Shown here piece by piece: positions 44,045 to 55,949 of a DNA stretch of 64,000 bases. Position 1 is the stretch's first letter. Every line of letters starts with the position of its first letter. Both the position numbers and the translations under genes were made by a program. Origin of the DNA: Pelomyxa schiedti (Eukaryota > Evosea > Pelobiontida > Pelomyxidae); the NCBI GenBank assembly GCA_020536535.1, contig JAHLWZ010000041.1:904-64903 (forward strand). The letters are read 5' to 3'. Below the pieces are notes generated by a model. That model was given only the letters and a program-made list of their open reading frames with translations, had not been told where the DNA came from and did not search any database.

Positions 44045-44163
44045 TTTTTGGCCTCAACACAACTCACGAATGAACTAATAGGAAACTTGTTTTTTTTTGT
44101 CACCTCTCGGCACTTCAACTTCGGCGACGCCTCCCCTTCAGGGAAACAACAAAAAAAAAATCG

Positions 44164-45711
44164 ATGGACGGCCATGAGACCGACGGCGTCAGCGCGCCGA
44201 CAACGACTACAACAACAGCAGTAATGGGCGTCGATGGAAGTACTGATACCGACGTCACCAAAGATGGCGGAATAAGAAAGAGAATTGTCAAAATGGGAAG
44301 CGGGTGCAAAAACCCTGGTGTGAGTGCCATTATTGCTGTCACTGGTTTTTTTTTTTTTTTTTTTTTTCGGTTGGGGGGTGTATGTATTGTGTGCGTGTGG
44401 CGCGGCAACATTTCATGTTGTAATAGTTCGAGTAGTAATGAGGTAACAGCAAAGGCTGCCGAGGTAGTGATTCATTACGTAGGCACTTTCTTGGATGGAA
44501 CAGTTTTCGACTCTAGTAGAGCTAGAAACAGCCCATTCACTTTTAAGGTTATTCCTTTCCTTACCCGTTTCTTATTTCTGTTCTGACTTTTACAGCTTGG
44601 AAGTGGTAATGTAATAAAGGGATTGGATGAAAGTGTACAAACAATGCTGAAGAATGAGGTGGCAGTTTTCACAATTACACCGAAATACGGCTACGGAGAA
44701 AAGGCTCCCGCCACAATCCCACCAAATTCAACTCTCGTTTTGGAAGTGGAGCTTATTTCCTGGAGGGAGGAAAGGGATGTTAGTGATAAAAAAGACAAGT
44801 CTATTACTGTTAAGGTACCTGGGTCCCTAGCTACTTCTTTACCTACTGTTTGGAAGGTGTTGCATGACGGGGAGGGCTGGGAGAGCCCAACTGATGAAGC
44901 TCTGTGTACAATCACCTATATTGGTAAAATTAAAGAAACTGGAATTATATTTGACCGGCAAGAAACTTTTTCATTTACTATTGGAGAAGGTAAGCTTAAC
45001 TAATGCTTTTGTATCATTCAATTCTTTACAGAGACTGTTGTTCCTGGTCTTGAGAAGGGAGTGGAGTCTATGAAAAGAGGTGAAACTTCTGTAATCTCCA
45101 TCATGCCTCAACATGCCTTCGGGCTGGTTGGGAACAATCAATTTAATGTGTCTCCCTGTGATGTCATTGAATACGAAGTCACCCTCACATCTTTTGATCA
45201 ACCCAAAGCTGCATACCAACTCACGGCCCCTGAACAGCTAGAAATGGCAGAGAAAAAGCGATTGGAGGGAAACGCTCTGTATACACAGAACAAGCTTGTA
45301 CGTGCCCTTAAAAAGTACAAGAAAGCACTTGAGTTCATTGACTCGGACATCAAAATGAGTGAAGAGGAGAAAGCCAAAGCCAAAAAACTGAAGCTTCCAT
45401 GCTATCTCAACATTGCGGCGTGCAAAATTGCAACCAAAGAATGGAATGAAGTGCTTGAGAATTGCAAGAAAGCTCTTGATTTGGACCCGCGAAACCCCCG
45501 CGGCATATTCAGAAGAGGAAAAGCTTACGCTGCAATAGGAGAATGGGATTCAGCTGAACGGGATTTCAATGAAGTCCTGCTACAGCAACCAACTAATGCC
45601 GATGCACGAAAAGAGCTGCAGCTATTGAAAGCTAAAATTGCTAAACAACAGCAGAGAGATAGAAAGACATTTGACAGTATATTCTCCAAACTTTCAACAG
45701 AGGACCATTGA
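44164..45711 (+). CDS. FKBP-type peptidyl-prolyl isomerase with TPR repeats (FKBP4/5-like)
   Basis: Four exons: 44164-44317, 44450-44547, 44596-44989, 45032-45711. The first FKBP domain has VVIHYVGTFLDGTVFDSS, PFTFKLGSGNVIKGLDES, VFTITPKYGYGEKA and ATIPPNSTLVLEVEL. The Tyr, Phe/Asp, Phe, Val-Ile and Tyr of the active site are kept, with Leu at the FKBP12 Trp59 position. A second, weaker FKBP-like domain follows (EALCTITYIGKIKETGIIFD; ETVVPGLEKGVESMKRGE). Three TPR motifs (EGNALYTQNKLVRALKKYKK; YLNIAACKIATKEWNEVLEN; IFRRGKAYAAIGEWDSAERD) should bind the Hsp90 C-terminus. This is the steroid-receptor immunophilin layout, a cytosolic Hsp90 co-chaperone. The intron at 44318-44449 contains a poly-T run of about 20. 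Confidence 0.92.
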
Positions 45712-45842
45712 ACACACTAATTCAACAAGACAAATCACACAAGTGTTGGCGGGTCATTTTTCACGTTTTAATACAAAAAAAAAAACCCCAACAGCCCATA
45801 ACACCCTTCCTGTCACTGCACACAGCCTCCTGATGTATACAT

Positions 45843-46381
45843 CATAACTTCTTGTGTGGTGTGCTGCTTGGTGTTGTTGTATTTGATATTGGTGATGATG
45901 GTGGTGATTCAGCCTGAGCCTCCTGTGACCTCCCAGGGACTTTCCTCTGTCGTTTCTTATTTTGTTTGGTATAGTGAGAACGAAAAAAGATTGGGGGGGA
46001 TGCACTACATGTGTCCCTTTTTCATTAGCCAGAATGCTCTCAGCCAAACCCTGCAAGTGCTCCGCAATTGCTTTCACTTTGGCTGCATGTTCAGCAGTTG
46101 ACCCCATTCTGAGTTCAGCATCCTTGGCCAATGCGGCAATGTCGTTGCTAGCACTTTCTATCTACAAGAACATCACATTAGCCATTTAACTTCAATGAAA
46201 TCACACAATGTAAACTACTAGTGATTGCACAATAGTGGTGGTAGGTGGCCCTGCCAACACAACAGTAACAAACCAAACCCACCTCTCGCCAGTTTTCACG
46301 CCTCTGGTATTCATTTGTCTCGTTGAAATGAGCTGTGCGCTTTGCCCCCACTTGTCGTGATTGTGGTCCTCGGCCTGCCAT
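45843..46381 (-). CDS. Small helical protein, function unknown
   Basis: Exon 1 from ATG 46381 encodes MAGRGPQSRQVGAKRTAHFN, then ETNEYQRRENWR. After an intron of about 120 nt comes a long amphipathic helix (IESASNDIAALAKDAELRMG, TAEHAAKVKAIAEHLQGLAE). After another intron there is a basic, then Ser/Pro-rich tail (KKRQRKVPGRSQEAQAE, PISNTTTPSSTPHKKL) ending at 45843. Roughly 120 residues. Small coiled-coil subunits of trafficking complexes look like this, but I cannot name a family. Confidence 0.5.
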
Positions 46382-46784
46382 AATGATAGTTGCTGAAAAG
46401 CTTATGTGTGGTCTTTGTCTTTGTACAAAATATACAGCGGCACAACGGCACCCCGTGTGGTGCTTTGTGTTTTGGTTTTTTTGTTTTTCTTTTTTTCTTT
46501 GTTATCGTTTTTTGCTGTTTCTCAAAAACGGAACTAAAGTGGTTGGAGCTTGTGGTTTACCGTGAATTTTTTCGCTGTTAACGAAAGGAACTATTGCCTT
46601 CTTTTTTGTGTGGCGGTTTAGTTCTCTGTATTGTTGTAGGTAAGATGAGGTGACAAAACTTGTTGTTGTTCACGTGATCAGGTGAACACTTGGAAATATG
46701 TTATTTGTACACTACAATAAAAAGTGATTTAACTTAGGGATGTGACTGGAGGTATGATGTTGACACTGTGGGAGGGTTTCTCCT

Positions 46785-49700
46785 TCAAGGTTTGCCTCTC
46801 TTTTTCGCCAACCTCGTGGCTGCTTCTGTTGTCTGCTTTTTGAGGTCTTCGGTTGCTAGACTGAGCTGGCTCACTAACCGCTTCAGTGGCTCTATGTGTG
46901 GTGACTTTTTATTAGTGTAGTGCATCATTTCCTGCAGACGGTGTTAGTAACACGAGTTGTTCCCTGGAAAAAATTGGGAACCTGTGCCAGAAGATAGTAG
47001 GTGGATATCCTTCTTAGAGGCTTTTCGAGCTCCGTTTTCATTTCTAGTTTCCTTGTTTTTTCGGTTGTCTGGACAAGTAAGCCATATACGTCTGAAGTAA
47101 GAAAGGAAATACCAACTGCCAGCCAGCAAATGGACCGTCATTCATTGCCGTATCAAGTGCTACAACTTGATTTGGGTAGTTGGTGAAGTAGTTGGAGTAA
47201 ATATCGAGCAATGCTGCATCAAAAATATCGGTAATTGTGGTATTCGAGTCATAGGTTGCAAGTTTCTGCTGAAGTGCCACTGATATTCTAAAACAATACT
47301 GTCACTATCACTGTCATGGGAGCCCAACATTAACTTACTTGCTGTGTTCCGAAATAAGTTTCTCGAAAGTGGTAAAAAGAATGTTGCCCGTTAATGAATC
47401 AACAGCCGGGGAGTTCCTTATCGGAATAACAAAAACCTAGGGAAAAAAGGTAAATATATGCTTCACTTAACTGTACAGTACCTCAAAAGCCAATTTCAAA
47501 CCATTAAGATATTCTAATTCGGTCTCTGCGAGTTTGATCAATGTTTCTTGACACTTTTTTTCGTTTTCTGCAGCAACTAGTGAGGCATAGGATTTGGATC
47601 CCTCTGATGCACTTTGAACCTACACCAGATATTGTAGGCTGTCAAAAGCTTAAGTAATAGCACCCATACAGTGTCAACAAAAGCACTAGCAATCATGCAT
47701 TCTCGAGCGCTGTGTAGGGCTCCATTTATCGATTTTGTCCAGTCTTGAGCCTCCTGTGGAGTCGTGAAGTTGTACTTGTACATTCCATCTGTACAGATCA
47801 TTCCAAAGGTTTGTGGTGTTGTTCCGGACTTTGTGAAGTTTAATGTTACAGAAGTATTGAAGATTGCAACCTGAAGAGACGAGGTACTTAAATTTATTGA
47901 TTGCTCATATGTGTACTTGCCCGTTTTATCGGCTACCTTTGTGAGGACAAAAATATCACTGAACAGCCAGAGGTGCTTTTTCTTCTTATTTACTACAGCA
48001 GCGCCCTCTTTCACAAATTTCCTCTTGGGTTGAGAGGCGAGTTTTAAGTTGGATGGATAATCAATCCACTTGGCTTGGATATCACACAACTGCGCAACAC
48101 TTTCGGCATCGTGTTTGTTCTCGTTAATGTAATCAGCGAGTTCCCGAATAAAATTTAGAGCGCCAGAAAGTAAACTGTGATCTGGGTGTGCTTTGGGAGT
48201 GGACCGGAGCATATCATTCAGTAATAGTACATCTGAAAGAAAGCTTGGGAAATGAAGACATTCGATAAAGCAGTATACATCTAGGTATTCTTTGTACGGG
48301 AGTAATCAAAAGCCCTTCGAGATTTAATCCAAATAGAGAACTGCTATAATCTAAATGCTTTTGCATTCAAGTTACCCATAGAAAGGGTGCTCTGCATATA
48401 CCTCAAGATATTTCTTGAAAAGTGGTGCTTTCTCCTTACACTCCTTGAGAACAATAAGACTTGGACCATAGTTATTCACATAGTGCTTATAAAGTTTAAT
48501 CCAAGCTGTCTAAGGATTGGGGTAAAAAGGAAATAATAGGGTAAAAAAAACATCGATTTCACCTCATTGAGGAAAATATCCCCAATTACAGAGTTCCCCT
48601 CCCAAGTAGCTAGCCTTGCTTCTATTGCCGAAAGTAGTCTGTATCATGAGTGAGGTTGTACATTTCCTTGGTGGATACCTTTCATGGCAGTCACGTATTA
48701 CCTCCATGTTGCTTTTTTTTTAAAAAAAAACCTTATTGAGAAGTGGGATAAAAGAATGTGGAAAAAGAAACCTGAAAATATGGAATATATCTTCTTTGGT
48801 TATCCCTCTTGGAACTGCTTTAAGTTGATCGATAAATCGCTGAAGAGAATCAAATTAGGCCAAAGAAAAAAACAGGGAGAAAGCACACCCCAACAACTGT
48901 GTTGAGTTGATTTGTATAGGTTTCCTCTGTTGATAAGATCTCCCCGGCAATTTTAGATCGCTTAGCAAGCATGTCTTGCAATTTAGGCATCTCCTCCGGA
49001 GTAACTGATGATACCCACTCGCCTAAGGAGCTGATATTGAAAGATACAATGGTCTCTGGGGCGGGAGTGGTGACAGGTGGCGGCCCTATTGAAGAAGTAT
49101 CCGAGGGTGGTGGCAGAATGGGTGGAGGAGGAACAAAAACAGGCATGGATGCAGGAGTTGACTGCGGTGGGAGAATAGTTGTAGCAGGGGTGACTTCGGG
49201 AGGCCCGATAGGAGGAGGAACGTCACATGGGGGTGGTACAAAAAGTGGCTGGTCTTCGGGATGTGGCACAGTAACCAGTGGTTCTATTGCAGGGGGTCCA
49301 ATAGATGGGGGCCCAATAACCAGCGGCTCCACGAAGGGTACCGCAGAGTGAGATACTTCAGCAAGAATTGTGCTGGGGAGATCAACTGGTGGCTGAATCA
49401 TAGGCGGTGGTACAATGGGAGGACCAATAAATGGTGGAGGCTCAGCAGGCGGCGCATCGGTATTCGTTGGTGGTAATGAAGGTTGTTCGGAACTTTCCGT
49501 CCCTCCTAGCTCTTGCTCTAGGGGTATTGGGTGGGCTACAGGGGAATTTACGGGAGCAGAAGATTGAAGAGAGTACTCCGAAGAGTAATCAAAGTATGAA
49601 CTTGGCGGACTGACTCTGTCTAAACTCTGAGTTCGAGTGAAAAGTTTTGGAGGACCAGCAGCAAGGCGTGGGGCAGCAGGAGCATGCTTTGGAGGCGGCC

Positions 49701-50748
49701 CCGTCCGAATAGTGGAAGGTGGTGCATGATGCGCTGGAGGAGTGCCATGTTGTGGTGTCGGAGAACTATTTGAGGTATTACCTCCAACTTGGTTCGTTGC
49801 TTTGGCAATCTCATTGCCTTGATCCATAGGTGGTGTGCTAGGTGCAAGGGTATGTGGATCTGATTGCATTGTATTCAGAGATGCAACCGACGGCGTCAGT
49901 ACTAAAGGCCCAGTGTCTTGCTTATTTGATTGATTCTGTTCTTGTTGGGAGAGTGGTTTAGAGGCTTCCTGAGGTGCCTCGGTTGGCACCTGCACTACAG
50001 GAACCGGTTGGGAAGGGAGAACAGGATCAACTAATTCCTGTCCAGATTGTATTGGAAGAACAGAGTCATTTTTTTCACGTGCTACGGTTTCTGGCTGCAC
50101 CTGTGCTGACTGCAACAAATCACGCGAAGGAGGTGTTGCATGCGCATGTGCTTGTTCTGCTGTTTGTTGTGACTGCGGAGAGATGGGTGAATGAGCGGTC
50201 CGGTGATCGCTATTCAATTGCAAATTCGGCTTTGCCCTGCAGATGGAGTCGAGGCTTCCAGGTCTACTTGTTGCACCAAGTGACATGGAATGTGACCGCT
50301 GAGCCCCGGAAGTTGTAGCAGAAGTACGCTGAGAAGGAGACCATGTGTGAGACGGCGTTGGATTTTGGGCCGGAGTTCCAGTGGGCGTTGCCTTATTAAC
50401 AGCCTTAAGTGCAACATGTGGGATAGCATTAGAAGAAGGGGAATTCGGATTCGAATTCCCCGTGCCTGTACCGACGGTATTTGCGCCTGTGGATGTGCTA
50501 GTACCAGTTTTTCCAGTGTTTACGCCACCAGGAGTTTTCCTTAACTGAACGAAAATCTGCGGTTGTTCATCGGCGCTCTTGGCGGGAGGTTGTTGCGAGG
50601 ATTGCGCGGTTCTATCGGCAACAGATTTGAGCTTTACGGCGCCGAAGGGTGAGGTAGTAATTTTGACATCGCCGCTGTTAGACGACGCACCAACAGTGGC
50701 CTTTACGCTTGTAGTCGAAGGTGTCGCAGATCCGGGGCTCTGTCGCAT
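46785..50748 (-). CDS. RhoGEF with DH-PH-DH layout and Pro-rich N-terminus
   Basis: The ATG at 50748 (MRQSPGSATPSTTSVKATV) begins about 580 residues rich in Pro/Ser/Thr (for example IGPPIVPPPMIQPPVDLPS). A DH domain starts KRSKIAGEILSTEETYTNQL and includes IEARLATWE and LEGLLITPVQRIPRYVLLLN, the CR3 helix that contacts Rho GTPases. A PH domain follows (HLWLFSDIFVLTKVADKTGK, FTTPQEAQDWTKSINGAL). Then comes a second DH-like domain: CQETLIKLAETELEYLNGLK, LQQKLATYDSNTTITDIFDA, LEKPLRRISTYYLLAQ, LVSQLSLATEDLKKQTTEAA, ending KKRGKP-stop at 46785 with no second PH. It should catalyse GDP/GTP exchange on a Rho/Rac-type GTPase; the second DH may be regulatory. About fifteen exons. Confidence 0.85.
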
Positions 50749-51138
50749 CTTGGGACACCGGTACCACGCCGCACTCGCAGGTGTCCGTTGGGGGGAAAAA
50801 ATTTATTTACGGATCTTTCAGTTCCTCAAAAGGGGAGTAACACCGGAAGAAGCGAAACATCGCGTTTCTTGTAACGGAACAACGTAACTTTTAACTGGGA
50901 GAAACTGAGGGGGCATGCAAAAAACACCAGCCTGAGCGACGAGTCACTGCTGATTTATTCAGCCAGTTGGCAGCATGCGATGGGGGGCTATAACGCATCC
51001 AAAAGGGCAGGCACAACAATGATCAACCCTGAGTCCACTAAAAAAATGTTGCTCAGTTCGTCGAAAAGACCCAATCGAGTTGATTATTTTATTCAGCCAC
51101 TTACTTACATCTGATCATTTACACAAAACAAGAAAAAC
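50749..51138. other. Intergenic, divergent promoter region
   Basis: About 390 bases between the RhoGEF start (minus) and a small plus-strand gene. An open frame at 50760-50887 has no support. Presumably both promoters lie here. Confidence 0.4.
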
Positions 51139-51668
51139 ATGGGTATTGCTTTTGGAGGTGATAAACGCAGGATCGAGTATCCTTTCAACAAGAATTCGTC
51201 GATAGTACGCGGATCTGTCTCATCTTCCGACGGATCTTACGACAAAATCGTTTCCGTCGATCTTGATCGTGTCGCCAGCATATCGTCGTCACGAAACCGG
51301 CGATTTAGAGTACCCTATATTTTGGGCACCGGTGTAATTTGCGGCAGCCTGGGTGTGTGTAGTTTTTTTCCCGACCTTTCTATGTAACCTTTTGGTATTC
51401 AGCTTTTCCTGTGGCGAAAGCACTTACTGAATCGCGGCGCGAAGAGGATAGAACTGCTATTGGGCTAGGTTCTGCTGGAATTGCCGCTTTTCTTGGCTTT
51501 GGAATTGCTACAATATGTGGTGGCTATGTTGTGCGACATGATGTGGAGTTTGCGTGGGGAGGTGGAAATACTCTCACTATGTCAGAAGATACCTGGGCAC
51601 TCAATAAGTCTCCAGAATCAATTGCTAGACTACACAAGTACATGGAAGAAAGACAACATTCCTCTTAA
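51139..51668 (+). CDS. Small two-helix membrane protein, unknown
   Basis: Exons 51139-51352 and 51403-51668 (50-nt intron, phase 1) give 159 residues. The N-terminus MGIAFGGDKRRIEYPFNK is basic; a serine-rich stretch follows (SSIVRGSVSSSDGSYDK). Two hydrophobic segments are visible: VPYILGTGVICGSLAF and AIGLGSAGIAAFLGFGIATI. The C-terminal part (LTMSEDTWALNKSPESIARL) is soluble. The Gly-rich membrane segments resemble small organelle membrane proteins, but no family is recognised. Confidence 0.6.
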
Positions 51669-51736
51669 CACAAAAGCCTCATCTTTTCTTTTTCTACAAC
51701 TTGCTGGATAATATATTCACAACGCAAATACCCGCA

Positions 51737-52463
51737 CTATTGTTGGCGGCACTCAGGAAGGTCTCTAAGCCTCAACCCACGTTCTTTAGAGAAATCAGAA
51801 AATGCCTCAGGCCCGACACCAGCTTGTGTGAAGGCAACAATTTGAGCTGATCTTCCTTTCCATGTAGAGTGGCACACCTCAAAGTTCTCCCGAAAGAGTC
51901 CCACAAAATCTGGCATACTCAAAGTCTTGTCAAATATGCAACCTATTTTTTTTTGGTTTGCATGGTATGTTTGTGTTTGTGTTTGTGTTGACTCTTTCCT
52001 GTGGCACTCATGTTGTGATACACATACCATAACGAAACAGTAGCTGGCCATCATTAGCGTCCATTTCCCAATTACCAGCAAGCAAATTGTCATTCCAATC
52101 ATTGAGAACGCGTGCAACTAAATGTGGTGTATGTGATTTTCGGTTAGAGTGTGCATAGGAAATACTCAACAAAAACGGTAGAAGAAAGCTAAAGCAACCT
52201 TCAGTGCGATTCCCCTCCTGCACGTTGCGTAGGGGCATGTGATGAATCATCATCATGGTGTCTGTCACATGCAAGACAACACGGTAGTCATGTGAACTGC
52301 TGCTGATCTTATATGCCAAAGCACCACTCTACCAGAGAATAAATAAAACAAGAATTTTGGAAAATGCAAAAGTAACTGATGTTTCGCCGTTGGCAGTCCA
52401 CCCATAATCACTTTTCAGTGTATCTCTGGCCACTTGTTGCCGTGATGCTAGCGCTCGTATCAT
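51737..52463 (-). CDS. YbjN-like protein
   Basis: Minus-strand exons: MIRALASRQQVARDTLKSDY, then GWTANGETS; after a 45-nt intron ALAYKISSSSHDYRVVLHVT, DTMMMIHHMPLRNVQEGNR; then VARVLNDWNDNLLAGNWEMD, DGQLLFRY; a last exon GCIFDKTLSMPDFVGLFREN, ending LPECRQQ-stop. The LNxWN...G.wemD..dG.L.fRy block is the pattern of bacterial YbjN/SAV2148-type sensory-transduction-like proteins, which fold like type III secretion chaperones. Assignment rests on this block alone. An in-frame upstream start (52500 region) is possible. Confidence 0.45.
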
Positions 52464-52555
52464 TGCCAGCAGTTCGACGAAAGCAATTACTTTTAAAAAA
52501 CCAAAAATCTAAAATCACGTGACAAAGTTGTTATTTACAAAAAAAAAAGTTGGTG

Positions 52556-55500
52556 ATGTCCGCTGTTACGAGGAAGGATCTGCCACCGTCCAAGATCCGC
52601 GATGCAGTGTTCGAAGTACTGAGGGATACGAGGATCATGTACACTGTAAAGAGTGACTCGACTTCAATGGCGTCGTTCACTTTCGATGTGCGGTTTTTTT
52701 TTTTTCCCTCCTCTTTGTTTTTTTGACACTATGATAGCAACTTTCTTGTGAAGTTTCGTTTCGGTACCCTCGTGAAAAGATGGCGTTCTCTATGGACATT
52801 CGTGTACCTTTTCGGTTCCCTGGTCAGTTCATGCCAACACTGAAGGAGTGCATGAACAACCTCAATTTCTCTGAGGTATCAGTTGGTTGCTTCGTAGCTG
52901 ACCCTGTAAGCTTTTTTTTTTTTTTGTCTTCAACTGGAAATAACACCACTTAGGATGATGCACATGTCTACTACAAAACGTATTTTCCACACCTTTTTTG
53001 TTGGCCTGTTACCTAATTTATAGAAAAGATCCGTGTTCTTGAGGGATGTATCTGAGCCAGCACTTGTTATCAAAAAGATAGTTAAAAAGGGTTTGGCCAC
53101 ATTTGCTGTTCGCCTGAGGCATATTGTATACTTGTTTAAGTAAGGCTTTGAAACAAAAAGTAACACTTACAGTACTTTTAAAGATTTGCTGAAGGCTTCT
53201 CTACTCCCAAGCACAAGCATCTCTTGTTACCTTTCATCCCCCCAAGGAATTCCAGTTGCACTTCATGCCGAACCTCATTAGAATCTTCCACATGCTTGTA
53301 CTGTTCCGAGTGTACTTTTTACTTATGTGAAGTACTAGCTGCAACTTTTTTTACAAACTGTTCACCAAATACAGAAATGTAAAATTTCCAGCACCGATTC
53401 ACCAGTTTCCACACCCAGCAGTGACTCAAGAGGTACAGAACTAAGATTGTCCGATCCTCCCAGGGGTCTTACAGGGCCTAGTCCTGCTCCAGATCGTATC
53501 ACAACCTCTCTTCCAAAGATTGACTATAGAGAGCTGACATGCATGAAACCGATAGGACAGGGCACGTTTGGGGAGGTCTTTTTCCTTCTCTTTTCCAAAG
53601 TTGTAATGGTACCAGGTTTTTTCTGCCAAATTAAATGGATTAGATGTAGCGGTGAAAAGGCACACCCAAAACGATCCAGCCGGCCAGGCACAATTTTGGA
53701 AGGAAATTGAAATATTAACGTTAGTATTGTCCTTTTCCTTCGCAACTTACCAAAAAAAAAAAAAAGGCAAGTTCGGTCACCCAATATAATTCTTAGTATG
53801 GGATACTGTGTTGAGCCGCCTTGTCTAATTTCTGAACTAATGGGTAGAATTGAAATCAAGCTGTCTTACATCTCACTTACCAAAGACTGTTCACTTTATG
53901 ATGTCATACACACTAAGCACATGGAGATTCCCAAAGAAAAACAACAAAAGATTGCTATTTCGGTGGCGAGTGGTCTAAGGTAATGGTAACTTTGGGTTAC
54001 ATCTATCTAACGAAAAAAAGTTCCCTCCATTCGCAGAAATTTGCACATCGTGACCTGAAGAGTCCCAATGTGCTGGTTTGTGCCATACCCCGCAAAATAA
54101 ATACTGAAACTTTAATTGACTAACGGTTTTTGGCAGGTAACGAATGACCTCTCTTCCATTAAACTATGTGATGTGGGGCTGTCAAAAGTTCTCCCCACCT
54201 CTGGGACTGCTTCGCAATGTGGTTCACCGTAGGGCATCTCTGTATTGGCCTTTATTTCACCTTTGAAAAGATATTGGATGGCCCCAGAGGTTATATTACA
54301 CAAGCCATACAATCTCAAAATCGATATTTACAGGTGTGTAAACTCATTGTTCTTTTTTTTTTTTATTCATTCCCACAGTTTTGCAATTTTACTGTACGAA
54401 GTTATTGAATGCAAGCTGCCAAGCTGCTCTGATTCCCCAAATCCCTTAATGTTTTTGGCAGAAGCTGCCAAGGGACAGAGACCCACAATGGTCAAGGCTA
54501 CTGATTTTTGGCGTACACTTATCACAATGGTTGATAATCCTGTTTTCTCTTTTTCTTACAAATAGAAAGTGTTGGGCCCATGACCCAGAGAAAAGACCTG
54601 ACATTGCCAGTGTTCTGGCATACCTTGATCCGGCACCACCGCAACCTTCACCCCCCGCGGACAACATACCTCGCCAACCACCCAGTAATCCTTCAATATC
54701 TTCTTCCTCAAAAAAGCCTGTCTCAATAGGTCCCGAATCTCGCACATCTGTCGTGATTTCCCCTTTTTCTGTTCTTGTGGCAAAGCCTTTTGTGGCCCCA
54801 GACGACTCTTGCCTAAGTCTAGAGGCAGGAAACAGTGTTCTCATTACTGATATACATGATGCAGACTGGTGGCAAGGCTTTCTGGATAACCAAGAAGGCC
54901 GAGTTCCTGTATCTCATCTAAAAATCACCCAGGAGGTGAAGACACAAGCTGAGCAGTTAAAGCAACAATGTGACTTCGTACGGTACAAATCGCGACTTGC
55001 ACAGAATTCAAAATCTGGTGCACCTGGTAGCCCCACAACCAGCTCTACACCACCCACTGTCCTCAGCGGTGGCTCTAGCCCATATGGAAAAGGGCCAAGT
55101 AAAATCAATGCCACTGAAAAGCCCAGTTTTACCCCTGATAAACCTGTCTTAGAGCCTGCCCAATTTCCCCCACCTCCAGTAACCCCAGCCTCTCCAGTTG
55201 TATCTCCACCTGCTTATACACCTGCGCAGATAGAGCACAATACACCGCCACGAGGACCGCCACAGCGCAGCCACGTGCAAACTCAAAACACAACACCACC
55301 TGTTCATACACTTCCCACACCTCCCCCAATGGCCGGACCTCCTAGACCTCCAGCCCCTGCTACTTTTCATCGCTTGGATCAAGAATTCGTTGTGGCTTAT
55401 GATTGGCAATCCAATATACGAGACGGCTTACCGCTGGTCAGAGGTCACATTGTAAAATGTCTGGAAACCAATGATCAAGGATGGTACCGTGGCATAGACA

Positions 55501-55718
55501 TGACAACTAACATTAAAGGAATATTCCCCGCTTCACATGTTGTGGCACGGCAAGCAAGGGTTCTATATGATCTCCCCATCGAGCGGCAACCTGGTGATTT
55601 GCCTTTCACTGTTGGCGAGATCATTACAGTTTTAAGCACCACTGAACAATGGTGGCGGGGTTTGAACTCCAAAAATGAGGAGGGAATATTCCCACCAGAA
55701 ATTGTACAACTTCTGTGA
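52556..55718 (+). CDS. TKL kinase with unknown N-terminal domain, zinc module and three SH3 domains
   Basis: Spliced in phase from ATG 52556 (MSAVTRKDLPPSKIRDAVFE). The first 150 residues (MDIRVPFRFPGQFMPTLKEC; SVFLRDVSEPALVIKKIVKK) match no domain I know. Next is a cysteine module CTSCRTSLESSTCLYCSECT then FYLCEKC, likely binding zinc. The kinase has IGQGTFGE, LDVAVKRHTQ, GHPNIILSMGYC-type, AHRDLKSPNVL, LCDVGLSK (DVG instead of DFG), YWMAPEVILH and WAHDPEKRPDIASVL. Three C-terminal SH3 domains follow: AKPFVAPDDSCLSLEAGNSV...WWQGF; VVAYDWQSNIRDGLPLVRGH...GWYRG; VLYDLPIERQPGDLPFTVGE...WWRGL, separated by a Pro-rich linker. The end EEGIFPPEIVQLL-stop is at 55718. Probably active. The splice just before HRD (53980-54040) is unresolved. 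Confidence 0.82.
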
Positions 55719-55949
55719 TGTCCACCTTAAGCTTTCCACGTCGTCAACAGAGGCAACTGATTTCCTTCCGTTTTTATATTCTCAAACATACACTAAGTCC
55801 CCATCCAACCACCAACAAACAAACCACCCAACAACCACCGAGTGTATTTTTCCTTTACCACCCCAAAAAACTAAAACACTTTTTTTTCCCGACATGCGTG
55901 AATCAACACATTCCATTCCCCGTTCATAATCCCTTTTTGCACATCAGTA

